A DNA stretch of 64,000 nt from Motacilla alba alba (lineage: Eukaryota > Chordata > Aves > Passeriformes > Motacillidae). Made by a program: the position numbers and the translations under genes. Below are positions 36,574 through 47,300 of this stretch, piece after piece. Numbering within the stretch: the first letter of the stretch is position 1; every line of letters starts with the position of its first letter. The stretch covers positions 477,501 through 541,500 of the forward strand of contig NC_052028.1 of NCBI RefSeq assembly GCF_015832195.1, in the 5' to 3' direction. The notes under the pieces were generated by a model. It saw only the letters and a list, made by a program, of their open reading frames with translations, was not told the origin of the DNA and did not search any database.

Positions 36574-39500
36574 GACCTAAGTTCACACACTCTTATTTTA
36601 GGACTATTTCTGCTGGCTCATGACTTGGATCTGCTTCAAGTGAATTCCCACACTAACCCCTTTGGCCAGTTCTGAAGATGTGTTGGGAAATGCAGAGCTC
36701 CATATTCCCTGTGGCTGCTGCTTTTTCACACCACCCTTTTGGACACTGGTAGAATGGGAGTCTCCCAGCAGGATGTAAAACTGATGGGAATACCCTGTGA
36801 GAGACACACTTGGAGAATATTTCAGTCTATCAGCTGCTGGCATATTCTAGTTCATGGTGTGCAGTGTGTATCCCAGCTGCCTTGTCCTAAAACCAGGACT
36901 GGGTTTTTTTCTCGGCCATTTGCACTTAATTCTCATAAAAGCAGGCAAAAAGGGCAGCGCCTGTTGAGCTGTTGCAAACAGAGGTACAGAGTTGGGTCCC
37001 TCACACTTTTTAGCTTCAATTGTTGAATCCTGACATTTTAGTTACTAATGTGTATTTAAATATATATACTGGAAGTGTGCATAAAGAGAGTAAAATGCTA
37101 CATACTCTGAACAGAATCTGGAGGAATCTGGCCTATGGAGGGGAACGCCAGGCTTGGACTGAGGGCAGCATGGAAGGCTTTGGGAAGGGCTCTGGATCTG
37201 TTGCCTGGGCTCATGCCCTTATTTCCTTGCCTGATGGCTCTTCTGCCTCTCCCTCCCTCCTTCCTTCCACAACTCCTCCCTTCTTCCTGCACATGTCATG
37301 GAAATTGGCAGCAGGATGGGAGGGATTTGGGGAGAGAAAAGGAAGGAAATATGAAAGTCATGATGGAGGGGAGCTGCAGTGTCACCAGCCTCCCGTGCTG
37401 CTCTGGACAGCTTGATAGCATTCTGTCTTGGACTAATGTGGTTTCATCATGCAGGGGGAAAGGCACGTGGTTCTTAAACTCTTACATATTGCAAAGCTCA
37501 GCTGATGTGCTGTTTCTGACAGTTAAATATTTTTAGTTCAGGAATAATGGGCTTATTCTTGCTTTCAATATAAATAAAGGCTTTCTTTTCTGCATTTGAT
37601 CTGGAAATTTTAGCTTTCAACATGAAAAATATCAATATGAAAGCCAAGCTTTCTAGTAAATAAATATTTTTAAAAACAGATTAAAATTTAAAGTATTTAA
37701 TAATCCTAGAGTATTGAAATCTTCCTAGTGTTATTAGTAAATTATGATCTGTTTACTGATAGAAGAAGAATTGATGATGGAAGAACTAAGAATTCCAAAT
37801 GACATTTAAATTAATAATCACAGATCTTAAATTAAGAGCAGACTCTCCAAAGCTGAAGCTTTAAAAACTCACCAAATTTTATATGCTAAACAATGAAAAA
37901 AAAAAAAAGGTGAATCTTCAGATCTAAATGGAAACTATGAGTGCTATTAGCAGACAGGTATTTTGTTAAAATCTGTGCATGTTCCTGACCCTTCTAAATA
38001 CTTTGTAAAGGAATACTCATACTGCTTTCACTGGTGTTACTGTAATGGGGTTTTTTTGCTAAAATATGATTTGTTGCAGCATAGTAAAAGATCCATCCCA
38101 ACACATGGGAAAGAGAGGTGAGTTAAAGGACTTGCAGTGATGCAAATGTTCTGCTGATAACCTGGCATGGCAAAACAGCCTTTGCAATGGAAGGGCAGCT
38201 TCTCTTCCAGCTTCCTTGCTTTATAACTTTAAAAATGCTTCTGTCCCAACAGCTGGCTTTGTTACAAGCTGTGAAGATGAAAACCTAGTGAGGAATTAAT
38301 TATAAGGAGTCATAATTATTCTTCATGTTTGGAAAACAAGCTCCTATTCGTGCAGAGGTTTGGAATAGTTTGCTCTGGTTCCAAAGCAGCATGGAACAGT
38401 TTCTGTCCTGTGAGACATGGACAGAAATATGTGGAGCACAGTTCCAGTAATGGAGCACAGTTTGTGTGGTACAAAACTGTGAAGTCAAGTGAAGAACTGG
38501 TCTTTCCCACGCCAGACCATGTGCTCCTAACCTGGATGCTGAAATGATTTGTGGATCTCTGTGTTCCAGGTGATTTGTAATGCTAGGATTCATCTTTTTC
38601 ATTTAGTGAAACATGCTGTTTGACTTCGCCTTGGCCAGTTATTACAGGCTAGTTTGCAGTGTGGCAGCTCTCTGGAGACCCCGCTCACAGTTGCTCATTG
38701 GCCTGCAAGAAAGGATTTAATGATTTTCTACTTCCTCTGTGTTTGGTTTTAGGGTGTAGGTATTTTATAAATGTGAGTCAAACTATTTACTGGTGACATT
38801 TTACAAATTTTCTCTCTGTTTAATCTCTAAGTAATGTTTTTAGGTTTGTATATGTTGTGGCCTTTGGCGTTTGGGACTGTCTCAGAGCATTTTGTCTTTA
38901 AATGGATTCCATTGTTATTTTGTAGTTTCTTTGTACAAGAATGGTGCCAATCACTAAGATAAGTCTTACCCTTCCCAGCTAGACCCGCCAGAGGTACAGG
39001 AGTAGAGCTGAACAAGCAGAGGGCTCAGAGTCAGAGCTTTGTTGGGCTCGAGGGGTGTGCCAGCCAATGGGCAAGGTGGATTGCGCAGCTTCTGCTTAGG
39101 TGCCAACAGAACCTAAGTGTGTGAGCTGCTAGATCTCAGTGCTTTATAGAGCTGAGAAGTGGCTATATCCCTGCTATAGAGCTCTGTAAAGCAAGCCACA
39201 GAATAAACTCAAATGTCTAAACTCTGAGGCTGGGTTTGTAGCTGTGGTGGAAAGGGTACAAGTTTAAAGACCTTTTGCTGTAGTCACAATTGCCTTGGTT
39301 GAAACAGGGAATGTTCTTCTCCAGTCCTGGCAGTGTCCTACACAGAGAAAGCTGGATATGAGAAAACCAGAATCTTGAAGAGCAGCCTGGGTTTTGTCTC
39401 AAACTCGTACAGATTGCTGGGCACATGTGTTGCTCTCTGGAAATAGTGTCACAATGGGGAAAATCCTGGAGGGAGCTTCAAAGCCTGTACCTCAATTAAC

Positions 39501-39774
39501 TCAGCTCTAAATGTCAGTTCATACTTCAGGTTTTATTTAACTTTGGCTTTAGAGATGAGCTTTGGCAATAATTTTTTTAACTTTGTTCACCTGGTAGTTT
39601 TGGTTATAGAAATATTTGTTTGGAAGAAGGACTTTTGTAATACCATATTCATATAGGAAACATCAGTGATTTCAGCAGGATTAGTAAAGGTTTCATGCAT
39701 TTTTCCTTCTCAGCACATCACACAGCTTAACAACAGCATCCATATTCATGAAAACTGTCTGAATCTTCTTTCAG
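36574..39774. other. 3' part of the last recognised RANBP17 intron
   Basis: About 3.2 kb without a gene. AT-rich blocks at about 37540-37920 hold several TAAT cores. It ends in a pyrimidine-rich CTTCTTTCAG acceptor at 39765-39774. Confidence 0.5.
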
Positions 39775-39860
39775 GTGATGTCAGTCCTAAAGAACACCAT
39801 CATCTTTGGAGACTGAAGAAACCAAGACCGCTGCTTGGACTCACACTTCTTAATGAGAAA
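39775..39860 (+). pseudogene. RANBP17: RANBP17 relic exon 5 of 5, stop and 13-base deletion
   Basis: After an intact acceptor, the exon reads VMSVLKNTIIFGD, then TGA at 39814-39816, then RNQ. This matches the exportin-7/RANBP17 segment NTIIFEDCRNQW, with Cys turned to stop. The frame then jumps and continues as RPLLGLTLLNEK, matching RPLLGLILLNEK. The jump is explained by loss of 13 bases between two CAA triplets near 39823-39827. A GTGAAT donor follows at 39861. The previous relic exon ends in Gln-Gln, exactly as expected before this one. Confidence 0.9.
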
Positions 39861-42094
39861 GTGAATGTTTAGGAAATTCCACCAGATCACATGCCAAAAT
39901 AGCAAAAATAATTACCTCACATAGAACAGAGTTGCCTGCTGCACTTCCAGTTGCCATTTCTGTCCCTGGGTCCTTCCTGCATTATGCTCATGTTAGGAAT
40001 GAAGAGTGGATTTCAGCCCATGCACTCTGTATCTTACAGATCCTTCACAGAGGTTGAGTGTGTCCATTTTGATGAAAAATCCTCTCAAACTTTTACCCCA
40101 ACCTTTACATCCAACCTCAGATCATGCAAGGATATAATTAACCTTTTCCTAATAAACTTTGTTTTCGCATTTCCAGAATTAAGCAGAAGTTATGCAAGCT
40201 CATCAGGCTTTTAGATAGAAAGATGAAACAACAACACCATGCAAATCACATCGGAAAAATTGCTTCCTAGAAAAATAGTTAACCAGTTTCTTTCTCTGAA
40301 TGGTTTCCCAGGAGCAACTGGCTTTGGGGGGTATTATCTGATGCTCACACTTAACTACTGGCGTTGATTGCAATTTGGGTTTTGTGCATCTGTGGCAGAC
40401 TCTGTAAACCAGGAAATAGGCTGCAATTTGCCCTTTCAATAAAATCTGAAGCTGTGAATTTGGATATGCCCATCATGTTTCCCTGGTGACTTCCTAGTGA
40501 TGCTGTTATCTGGGGTGGGAGCCCTCTGAGGGAATGTCTGTGCCTTGATTCAAATGTGTGAATTTTTTGTGTGGTGAGGGGTTGTTTCTGAGAATATTGA
40601 CCTGTTGTCTGTGCCTTTCTGCAGAGCTGGCTCTAACTTTATTCTGAATTGCTTTATCTCCTGGGCAGTCACAAGCCTCAGTGTATTACTGCTTTGGAGA
40701 ATGAATTGTCTATACAATAAGAGGGCACTGGAAAAAAAATCAGACACTAAGATTAGCTGCAACCGCATACATTAAAATTCAAACTGGAATCCCAGCTATG
40801 GAAGGAAACTAATAGAAGAAGAAAATATATCAAGAAGAGAAGCGCTGTCTCATCATTCACCTGTGCTGAAGGATCCAATTTTAGCCATATCCAACAGCAA
40901 TGTCATTCATCTTCTTGGTGTGTTACTGTGATTTAAATCCAAGCTCTATAAGAGAGAGCAGTTCTTTTAAAATGATTGAGAGGGAATAAGGGTAAATTCA
41001 GTGTTTAGGAAAACTTTATGACATCACAATATTATACTTTACAGATGGAAGCAATATTTTCTACTTTGGAAGGAAAACTAATCATTTTCTATCTGCTCTG
41101 AGTCATTGCCTCATTATAAAAGTGGGATATAAGTAGTTTTGTGCACTCCCAATCTTGTTCAAGACGACACTTTTGTTTTTATAATGCTTCTGATTTATAG
41201 TGCTTAAGGATTAGCCTGACTACATATTAATTATATGGTTTTGATGCTTCAATATAAGAAGAAATTAAATATTTCACTTGAAGATAAAACCATGGAGCTG
41301 TAAATCATAAGGAATAAATTTGTGACTGTCAGAATATTCTTTTTACTGAAATTAGACTAGTTCTAATGATTATGTGTTTTGCTTAGCAGACATGGATAGG
41401 TATAAGCACCTTTACTTAGGAACAAGTCTTATATTTCTTTTGGAAGAGTGACGAACAGGAAATAGGATTTGCAATATTTGTATTGCCCTTTCTGCATCAA
41501 GGTTATTTATTTCATGTTGAGAAAAAATAAGACATGTACTTACATGTAACTGTAAAAGTCATCTTTTCTTGGCTCATTCCAATGCACTGCTGATTTATTT
41601 ACTGGGAATGGGTTCCTTTACTTCCTTTACTGTCTCTACAGTTCTTGGGAAATAGCAAGCATGCAAGTTGCCAGGTCTTATTGCTCATTCCAGTCTACTC
41701 TTGTTTTAATGAGATTTTCTTTGCCCATAATTGATTTAAAAAGGAAGGCACCATGTTTACTGGGGGACTCGGAAAAAGTGGGATTGATACATGCCTGCAC
41801 CAACAGGGTTAATCATGCCAAAATGGGAATCATACTCCCAGTCCACCCTACAACAGCATTACTCTCTTGAGGGAGCAGGAGCTCAGTATAGGCTGGCATG
41901 TTTAGAAACCCCAGGACTCAGAACAGCTCCATGGTGTTGGTACACGGATGCCATGGGATGCTGTTATCAGGAAGGGGATGCAGAGATGTTATTCTTTACT
42001 GTTGCCTGGGATGCTGTTAATGCTTTCCATTGAAAAATGGGGTTGAATGAAGTTCTTGGAATGCCTCTTTTCTAAAAATAACTACATGTGGACA
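39861..42094. other. non-coding stretch, expected terminal RANBP17 exons not found
   Basis: The protein end that should follow relic exon 5 is not recognisable here on the + strand. The sequence is AT-rich with no repeat family identified. It was probably part of the terminal introns and exons of RANBP17. Confidence 0.5.
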
Positions 42095-42512
42095 TGTAGA
42101 AGGATTCTTAGCTGAACAAGGCCATGATATTCTCCTACGGGAATTGGACAACCCTGGCCTGCAGATTACAGAGATACTCTGAAGACCATGTACTGTCCTC
42201 AGAACAAGATAGACCATGTACTGGCCTCAAATAGATACATCAAGGAAGAATGAGCATTGTGCTAAGATGAGACTAGATGCCAAGCACGTTGTGAGAACTG
42301 CTAACTTGGCACACCTTAGCTAAGAATGCTTATGGCGTGACAGCCAATCAGTAATTAACATGTATGTGTGAATACAGCTACTTAGCCAATGAGCTTTAAG
42401 CATTAGTGGCATGAGACAGTGTATAGGGAAAGATAAATAAGCCAAAGTTACTGAATAACATGAGAACATGAGTGGTGTTACTCGGCCGGCTCTCGGATTG
42501 GGACCCTCTTCA
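42095..42512 (+). mobile_element. solo LTR-like element with 6-bp duplication
   Basis: This 418-bp element begins TGTAGAAGG and ends CCCTCTTCA, imperfect inverted ends with TG..CA termini. It is flanked by TGGACA at 42089-42094 and 42513-42518. Near the 3' end a GATAAATAAGCC motif and ACTGAATAAC give weak TATA/polyadenylation-type signals, suggesting + orientation. It is unrelated in sequence to the other LTRs in the window. No internal genes are present. Confidence 0.72.
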
Positions 42513-42582
42513 TGGACACTGGCCAAGGTCTCAGGGCTGTGGCCTCCTCTAGTCTGGACTCTGCACTGGTCACTGTTTTTGA

Positions 42583-42669
42583 TGGTTGGGGTTTGGTGTT
42601 TGGAGTTTGGTGTGTGTTTGGGGTTTGATGTTTGTTTGGGGTTTAGGGTTAGTGGTTTGCGGTTTGGTG
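42583..42669. repeat. degenerate telomere-like GGTTTGGGG/TTAGGG tract
   Basis: A G/T-rich stretch carries repeated GGGTTTG and GTTTGG motifs and one GGGGTTTAGGGTTAG segment close to the vertebrate telomere repeat. It starts 70 bp after the LTR duplication at 42513-42518. It may be a decayed interstitial telomere-like repeat or simple G/T-rich expansion. Confidence 0.6.
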
Positions 42670-44257
42670 CAGGCAGGTCCTGTGTCCTTCACGCCTGCTC
42701 CCAGGAGATGTTCAGAGTGGTTTGAGTGTTCCAGGACCCAGCTGTGATCAGCTGCTGCCTCTGCTCCCAGTGCTGCTGCAGGGGCAGCGAAAATGGTGAC
42801 ACAGGGTCACTGGTGTGAGAGGAGCTGTCCTGGGGGCATGAAATTTGCCAAGCAGACGTTAAACCAAAAACTCCCTCCACAACTGTGGAGTTGTCAGGAC
42901 TTAGCCTTAGTGTTACAGTTTTATTACATTTTCTTTCACCATCCCATATTTTTGCCTATGTACAGGACAGCTGTAATTTTAATAATAACGATGTATGTTT
43001 AATTTGGGATTTGTATAAGATTTAAACAGATTTAAACCTTTTAAAGGTTTTTTTTTTTTAAATCTGGCAAACAAATCCTAAACCTCTCTGCTTTCTGACA
43101 CTCTGTGTGACACCCTATGAGTAACATTAACTTCAAAAGTCTACTACGTTTTGCATACTAAAAGCTGATTCTCAGCCTGCCTTTAATAATGTCACTTGTT
43201 ACACACCTGAAATTTGTGGAATACAGGCAATATTCCTCTGGAGTGCAATATCAGACTGCTCAGGACCCTTGCCAGGTACATGGGCACAGGTTCATCAGAA
43301 TGGTTCATTCTCCTCTGAATAATTGTCTGTATAAGTGCTTATTCCAGGGATGTGCTGATGCCCAGGGCCATGACTGTGGCTGTGACTGACACAACCAATG
43401 TAATAAAGGCTAAACAGGGTTATTTGACTTGCTTGGCTGTGGTAGCATGGTGGTGGGCAGCAACTACAGTCCCCTCCTGTTTCATATTTCTAAGCTAAAC
43501 CAACATTCTTGTGAGGTGCTAAAAAGTTCTGCTTTAAGTAGCCTATAGCTGTGCCAGAATATGATGGGAAGAGAAATACAGGAAGTGATGCAGATGACTG
43601 AGCTTCCCAAGAGCCCAGAGCAGATGGCCCAAACTGGCACCACCCTGAAAAGGCTTGAAAAGTACTCGATGATGCTGCTGCCACCTCTCCAAGGTGTGTT
43701 AGAACTGGTTAGGGGCCAACACCCACTGCTGGTCCCACTTCACCCCAGGCCTGGTGGCTGTTAGTTTTTCTGTGAAGCAGGAGGCTCCTTTCAACTGCAA
43801 GTGCTTAAAATTGAGCAGAAATCAATTTCCATTAGTAAGAAAATAAACACAAACATTAAAAAATAGGAGTAGAATAAAGAATAATTTGCTAATTGCGTCC
43901 TGTACCTCTGCACGAGCCCCAGCTCACCACACTGCTGTCAGCCATCCCCGTGCAGTGGACGCAGGCAGCATTATTGCCTCTGATCCAGCAAAGAGACCTT
44001 TGCCGAGATCCCATCAGTTTGCAGGCACCTGTCCCCACAGTCCTGTGCAGGAAGGAGCCCTCAGGAGCTGTTTTGGGGAGACTTTATTAGCTTGGCTGTT
44101 GTGAGCTAGCAAAGCTTGACACAATCACAGCAAAGAGCACGGAGGCAACAGACAAAGAACATTTGGAAAACTCTAAATGTGGAGTGCAGACACATCTGGT
44201 ACTTTAAATTGTTTCCGTGTCAGCTTTGGATTGTTTTGGTGTTTGGGTTTTGAAAAA
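42670..44257. other. non-coding stretch
   Basis: No gene or mobile element was recognised. Short open frames lack similarity. A frame near 43545-43600 has a faint resemblance to the RANBP17 end but was not accepted. Confidence 0.45.
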
Positions 44258-44356
44258 ATAGAATCACAGAATGGTTTGGGTTGGAAGGGACCTTAAAGAT
44301 CACCCAGTTTCAGCCCCGTTGCCATGGGCAGGAACACCTGTCACTAGACCAAATAC
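44258..44356 (-). mobile_element. CR1 LINE fragment
   Basis: The block ATCACAGAATGGTTTGGG followed by TTGGAAGGGACCTTAAAGAT is the reverse complement of the hallmark CR1 3' region. It is followed by the typical CATGGGCAGGAACACC block. Only a truncated piece is present. Confidence 0.93.
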
Positions 44357-47300
44357 CCAGATTTGAGTTGGGATAAATGGCAGCTAAGCTGTTCATTCCA
44401 GGGGAGGAGTTCATGTTTGGGTTGTGTGCAGGCTCTGTGGGGTGTCCTTCACTCTCGGGTGATGTTACAAGACAGTCCTACCCCACAGGTGGTGAGCTGC
44501 TGGGGAGTTTGTGTGTGTGTGCTGCGCCAGATGGGTCTGGTTCCACCTTTCACCAGGCCAGGCTGGACTCTGACATCTGTCCAGAGGAGAGAAGGTGGGG
44601 CCGGCCTCGATGGCACATCCCAAGGAGCCCTTTGCTGGAGGCCAGGGAGCAAGGACATTTCTGAGCCATGTGAGGTGGGAAAGCTTCTGGCTGCAGTCAT
44701 TTCTCTGCTGGCTCTCAAATATTTCACACATTGCTATGCCCAGACTTACATGTCATAGAACTGGCTTTTGAGGGCACCTGGTGATTCTGTTGGTGAGTCT
44801 TTCTCTGGTTTTCCCTCAATTTGATACACATTATAGTAACTAATTTTACCACCTCTTACAATGTATCTCCCACAGTCAGGTCTCCTTTAACCAAATGTTT
44901 GGTGTTTGCTTTTCCAGGTCACTCAGAGAATGCTGGAGAGATGCGGGCAAATCTCTGCACTGCAAAGGGGCCTCTAATCCCAAGGGCATGGATGTGATTT
45001 GACAAGGACTTTGGAAAGAGAGAACTGACTGATAAACCCTCTTGGAAAGTGCTGGGACCTTGTTATAATGTTAGAGAGCTTTTTTTACCCTTAAAAAATC
45101 GTGAAAACTATTTTAAAGATATTTTCTGCATTTTTCCATCTCTAGCCTAAATGTAAGGATTTGGAATAGTGAAAACAATGGAAAACCAGCCTTATTTTGA
45201 AGAATGTTTTCAGCCTTTCTTATCAAAATTTATAATCCTGTTGTTTTAGCTTTATGAAACAGTGTAAAAATAGTGTATAACCAGAGAAAAAAAAGGATGT
45301 GTTCCTTCTGAATTTGTGTCAGTTAATGATTTTCAGTTCTGTACATAATAATAATATCTCATCAGTTCAAACCTCTAAGCTCACTCTTGAGGACATATTT
45401 GTTTGAAAATGAGATGAAAGCCAGTACAAACTTTATATGACACCTTTTCAAACTATTCTTCTGCAAAATGGTCTACATGTCTTTGTAGCCACAGGTGGTT
45501 AATGACAATGAGGACCACAAAGAAGACTGAAAACAAGCAATTTTTAGGCTAGAAATATAGCAAGAAACTTGAATGTTGCACAGAGTGAAATAAGAGAGGA
45601 CAGAGCAAGACTTAGTGAAGTACTGATGATGTTATTTCACAAGTACATATTTTCCAGGTCTTTAGAAACAGGCAAAAAAGAACCACAGAAGAAAATGAAG
45701 GTGTTAAAACCCTTAACAAAGCATAAAATTTATCCAAAACTGCAGAAAAAAGAAAGAGACTTACACTGGGGAGCAGTGGGTGTCCTGTGCTGGGCAGGAG
45801 GTGCTCTGCTGGCTGGGGAGATGCAAAATGAATTGAAGGAAGACCTAATAAAAATCAGAACTGCTTAAGCCATAACTCAGTGTATTATGTGGAAAAGCTA
45901 TTATGTGCAATTACAAACTTGCTTTGGGATTCAGTTGGGTTTTCCATTATTTACCTAAGGGGAAAAAAATTCACATATTTGTCATGTTTGCTGACATTTG
46001 TGAATTCAATAACATTTCACCACTTCTTAGACAAAAATGGGAATTATTTATTGTGGCCAACAGGGAGAAAAAGTTCACACCTGTATTTCTTACAGGGCTT
46101 TTCCAGTTTTCTTCTTTGCAATTGTTACTTTTCGGCAGGAAGTACAGCTGGAAGGAATGTGTTTTGTCAGTCTGCTGTTCACATTTGAGCTCAGCTTAAG
46201 AAAGGATTTCAGCCAAAGGCTCTGAGCTACAGGAATGCTGAGCACCTGAGGAGTAATCCATGGAGGTAAAGTGACGCATGGAGGCTACAGAAATCCATGG
46301 AGGTTAAAATCCATGGAAGTTACAGTAATCCATGGAGATTGCAGTAATCCATGGAGGCTACAGAAATCCATGGAGCATGTGTAATGCCTTATGCATTTTT
46401 GAAAAGACATAATTGCCTTAAGGGCTTTGGAATTTTTTTCTCCTTTAAAAATAGCGGAAACAATGGAATGGGAAATGTCAAAGGGAGATGCCACTCAGAG
46501 CCCAAGCAATTTCCTCACAAAGAACCAATGTGAGCCTGTCTGGTAATGCAGAGAGTTGGGTACTGTAAAATAGGGCTGGTTCTTCCCCAGCTGTGTTTTA
46601 CATCCTTGGAGAGCAACACACGGCCTGCTGAGGTTCAGGTGGGTGTCCCTCCCTGTGTGAGTCAGAACAAACCCGCAGAGCCTGCCCTGGCTGGGCTCTG
46701 CTGGCTGGGGCAGGCACGGGCAGCCCTGGGCTGAGCACACTTTGAATACCAGGCCCTGCTTGCAAAGGAGGCTGTGAAGAGCTCAGCCCCAGCATATGTA
46801 CACCTTACAGAGTAATTCCTTGGCTTCATTAATGTTTTATTGCACAACGAGTTTACGATGACAGCAAACCTCTCAAACTGCAGCGGGATAACACGCTTCC
46901 TCACCGTATTAAAAAATAATGCTGGTATAGGTTTATGTACCAGGGTGTAGACTGCTGCTAAGAGGCACTGCTTTGACAAAATTCTTTTTGAGGTTTACAG
47001 AAAGCATAATAAAATATGTAAGTTACATTTCTACAAACAAAAGCTATGACATAAGTTATTTATAAGCATGAGATACAAATGGTATCACAATAAATAAACC
47101 TTAATGGATACCTGTGGCATCTATCCTAATGTAATTTGCCCAGCAAAAGTCATATTTAGTATAAAAAGCCTGGCAGCAGCTGCGTGTTGGTATTTAAAAT
47201 AGGAATGAAAGAGGGAAGGAAGCAGCTGCTTCCCCAGGCTTATCCCTGACCTGTGGTACCTTCCTGCCTTCCCCTTCACCTGGGGCTGGTGCTGCTGCTC

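Larger units (their letters stand above)
6651..39860 (+). pseudogene. RANBP17: RANBP17 (exportin-7 family), decayed 3' half of the gene
   Basis: RANBP17 is a nuclear transport receptor of the importin-beta superfamily, paralogous to XPO7 (RANBP16). In vertebrates it lies just upstream of TLX3 in the same orientation, as here. Five consecutive C-terminal exons are recognisable by protein similarity: 6651-6732, 18036-18250, 19417-19554, 25422-25576 and 39775-39860. They follow the order of the exportin-7 C-terminal region. Their junction phases fit each other, except at the 3' end of the first exon, which is one base short of the expected phase. Lesions I can see are in-frame stops at 6655, 19428, 25518 and 39814, several small frame-shifting indels, and loss of AG at the expected acceptors of exons 18036, 19417 and 25422. 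The last exons, encoding the end of the protein, were not found before TLX3. The number and spread of lesions make assembly error an unlikely sole explanation. Exon identity is strong; complete loss of function is an inference. Confidence 0.85.

Noticed and set aside
43540..43610. Q-N-M-M-G-R-E-I-Q-E-V-M frame, considered as the terminal RANBP17 exon (Q-N-L-S..R-R-D-V-A-E-A-L).
   Set aside because: Only a few conservative matches, gaps needed, no convincing acceptor.
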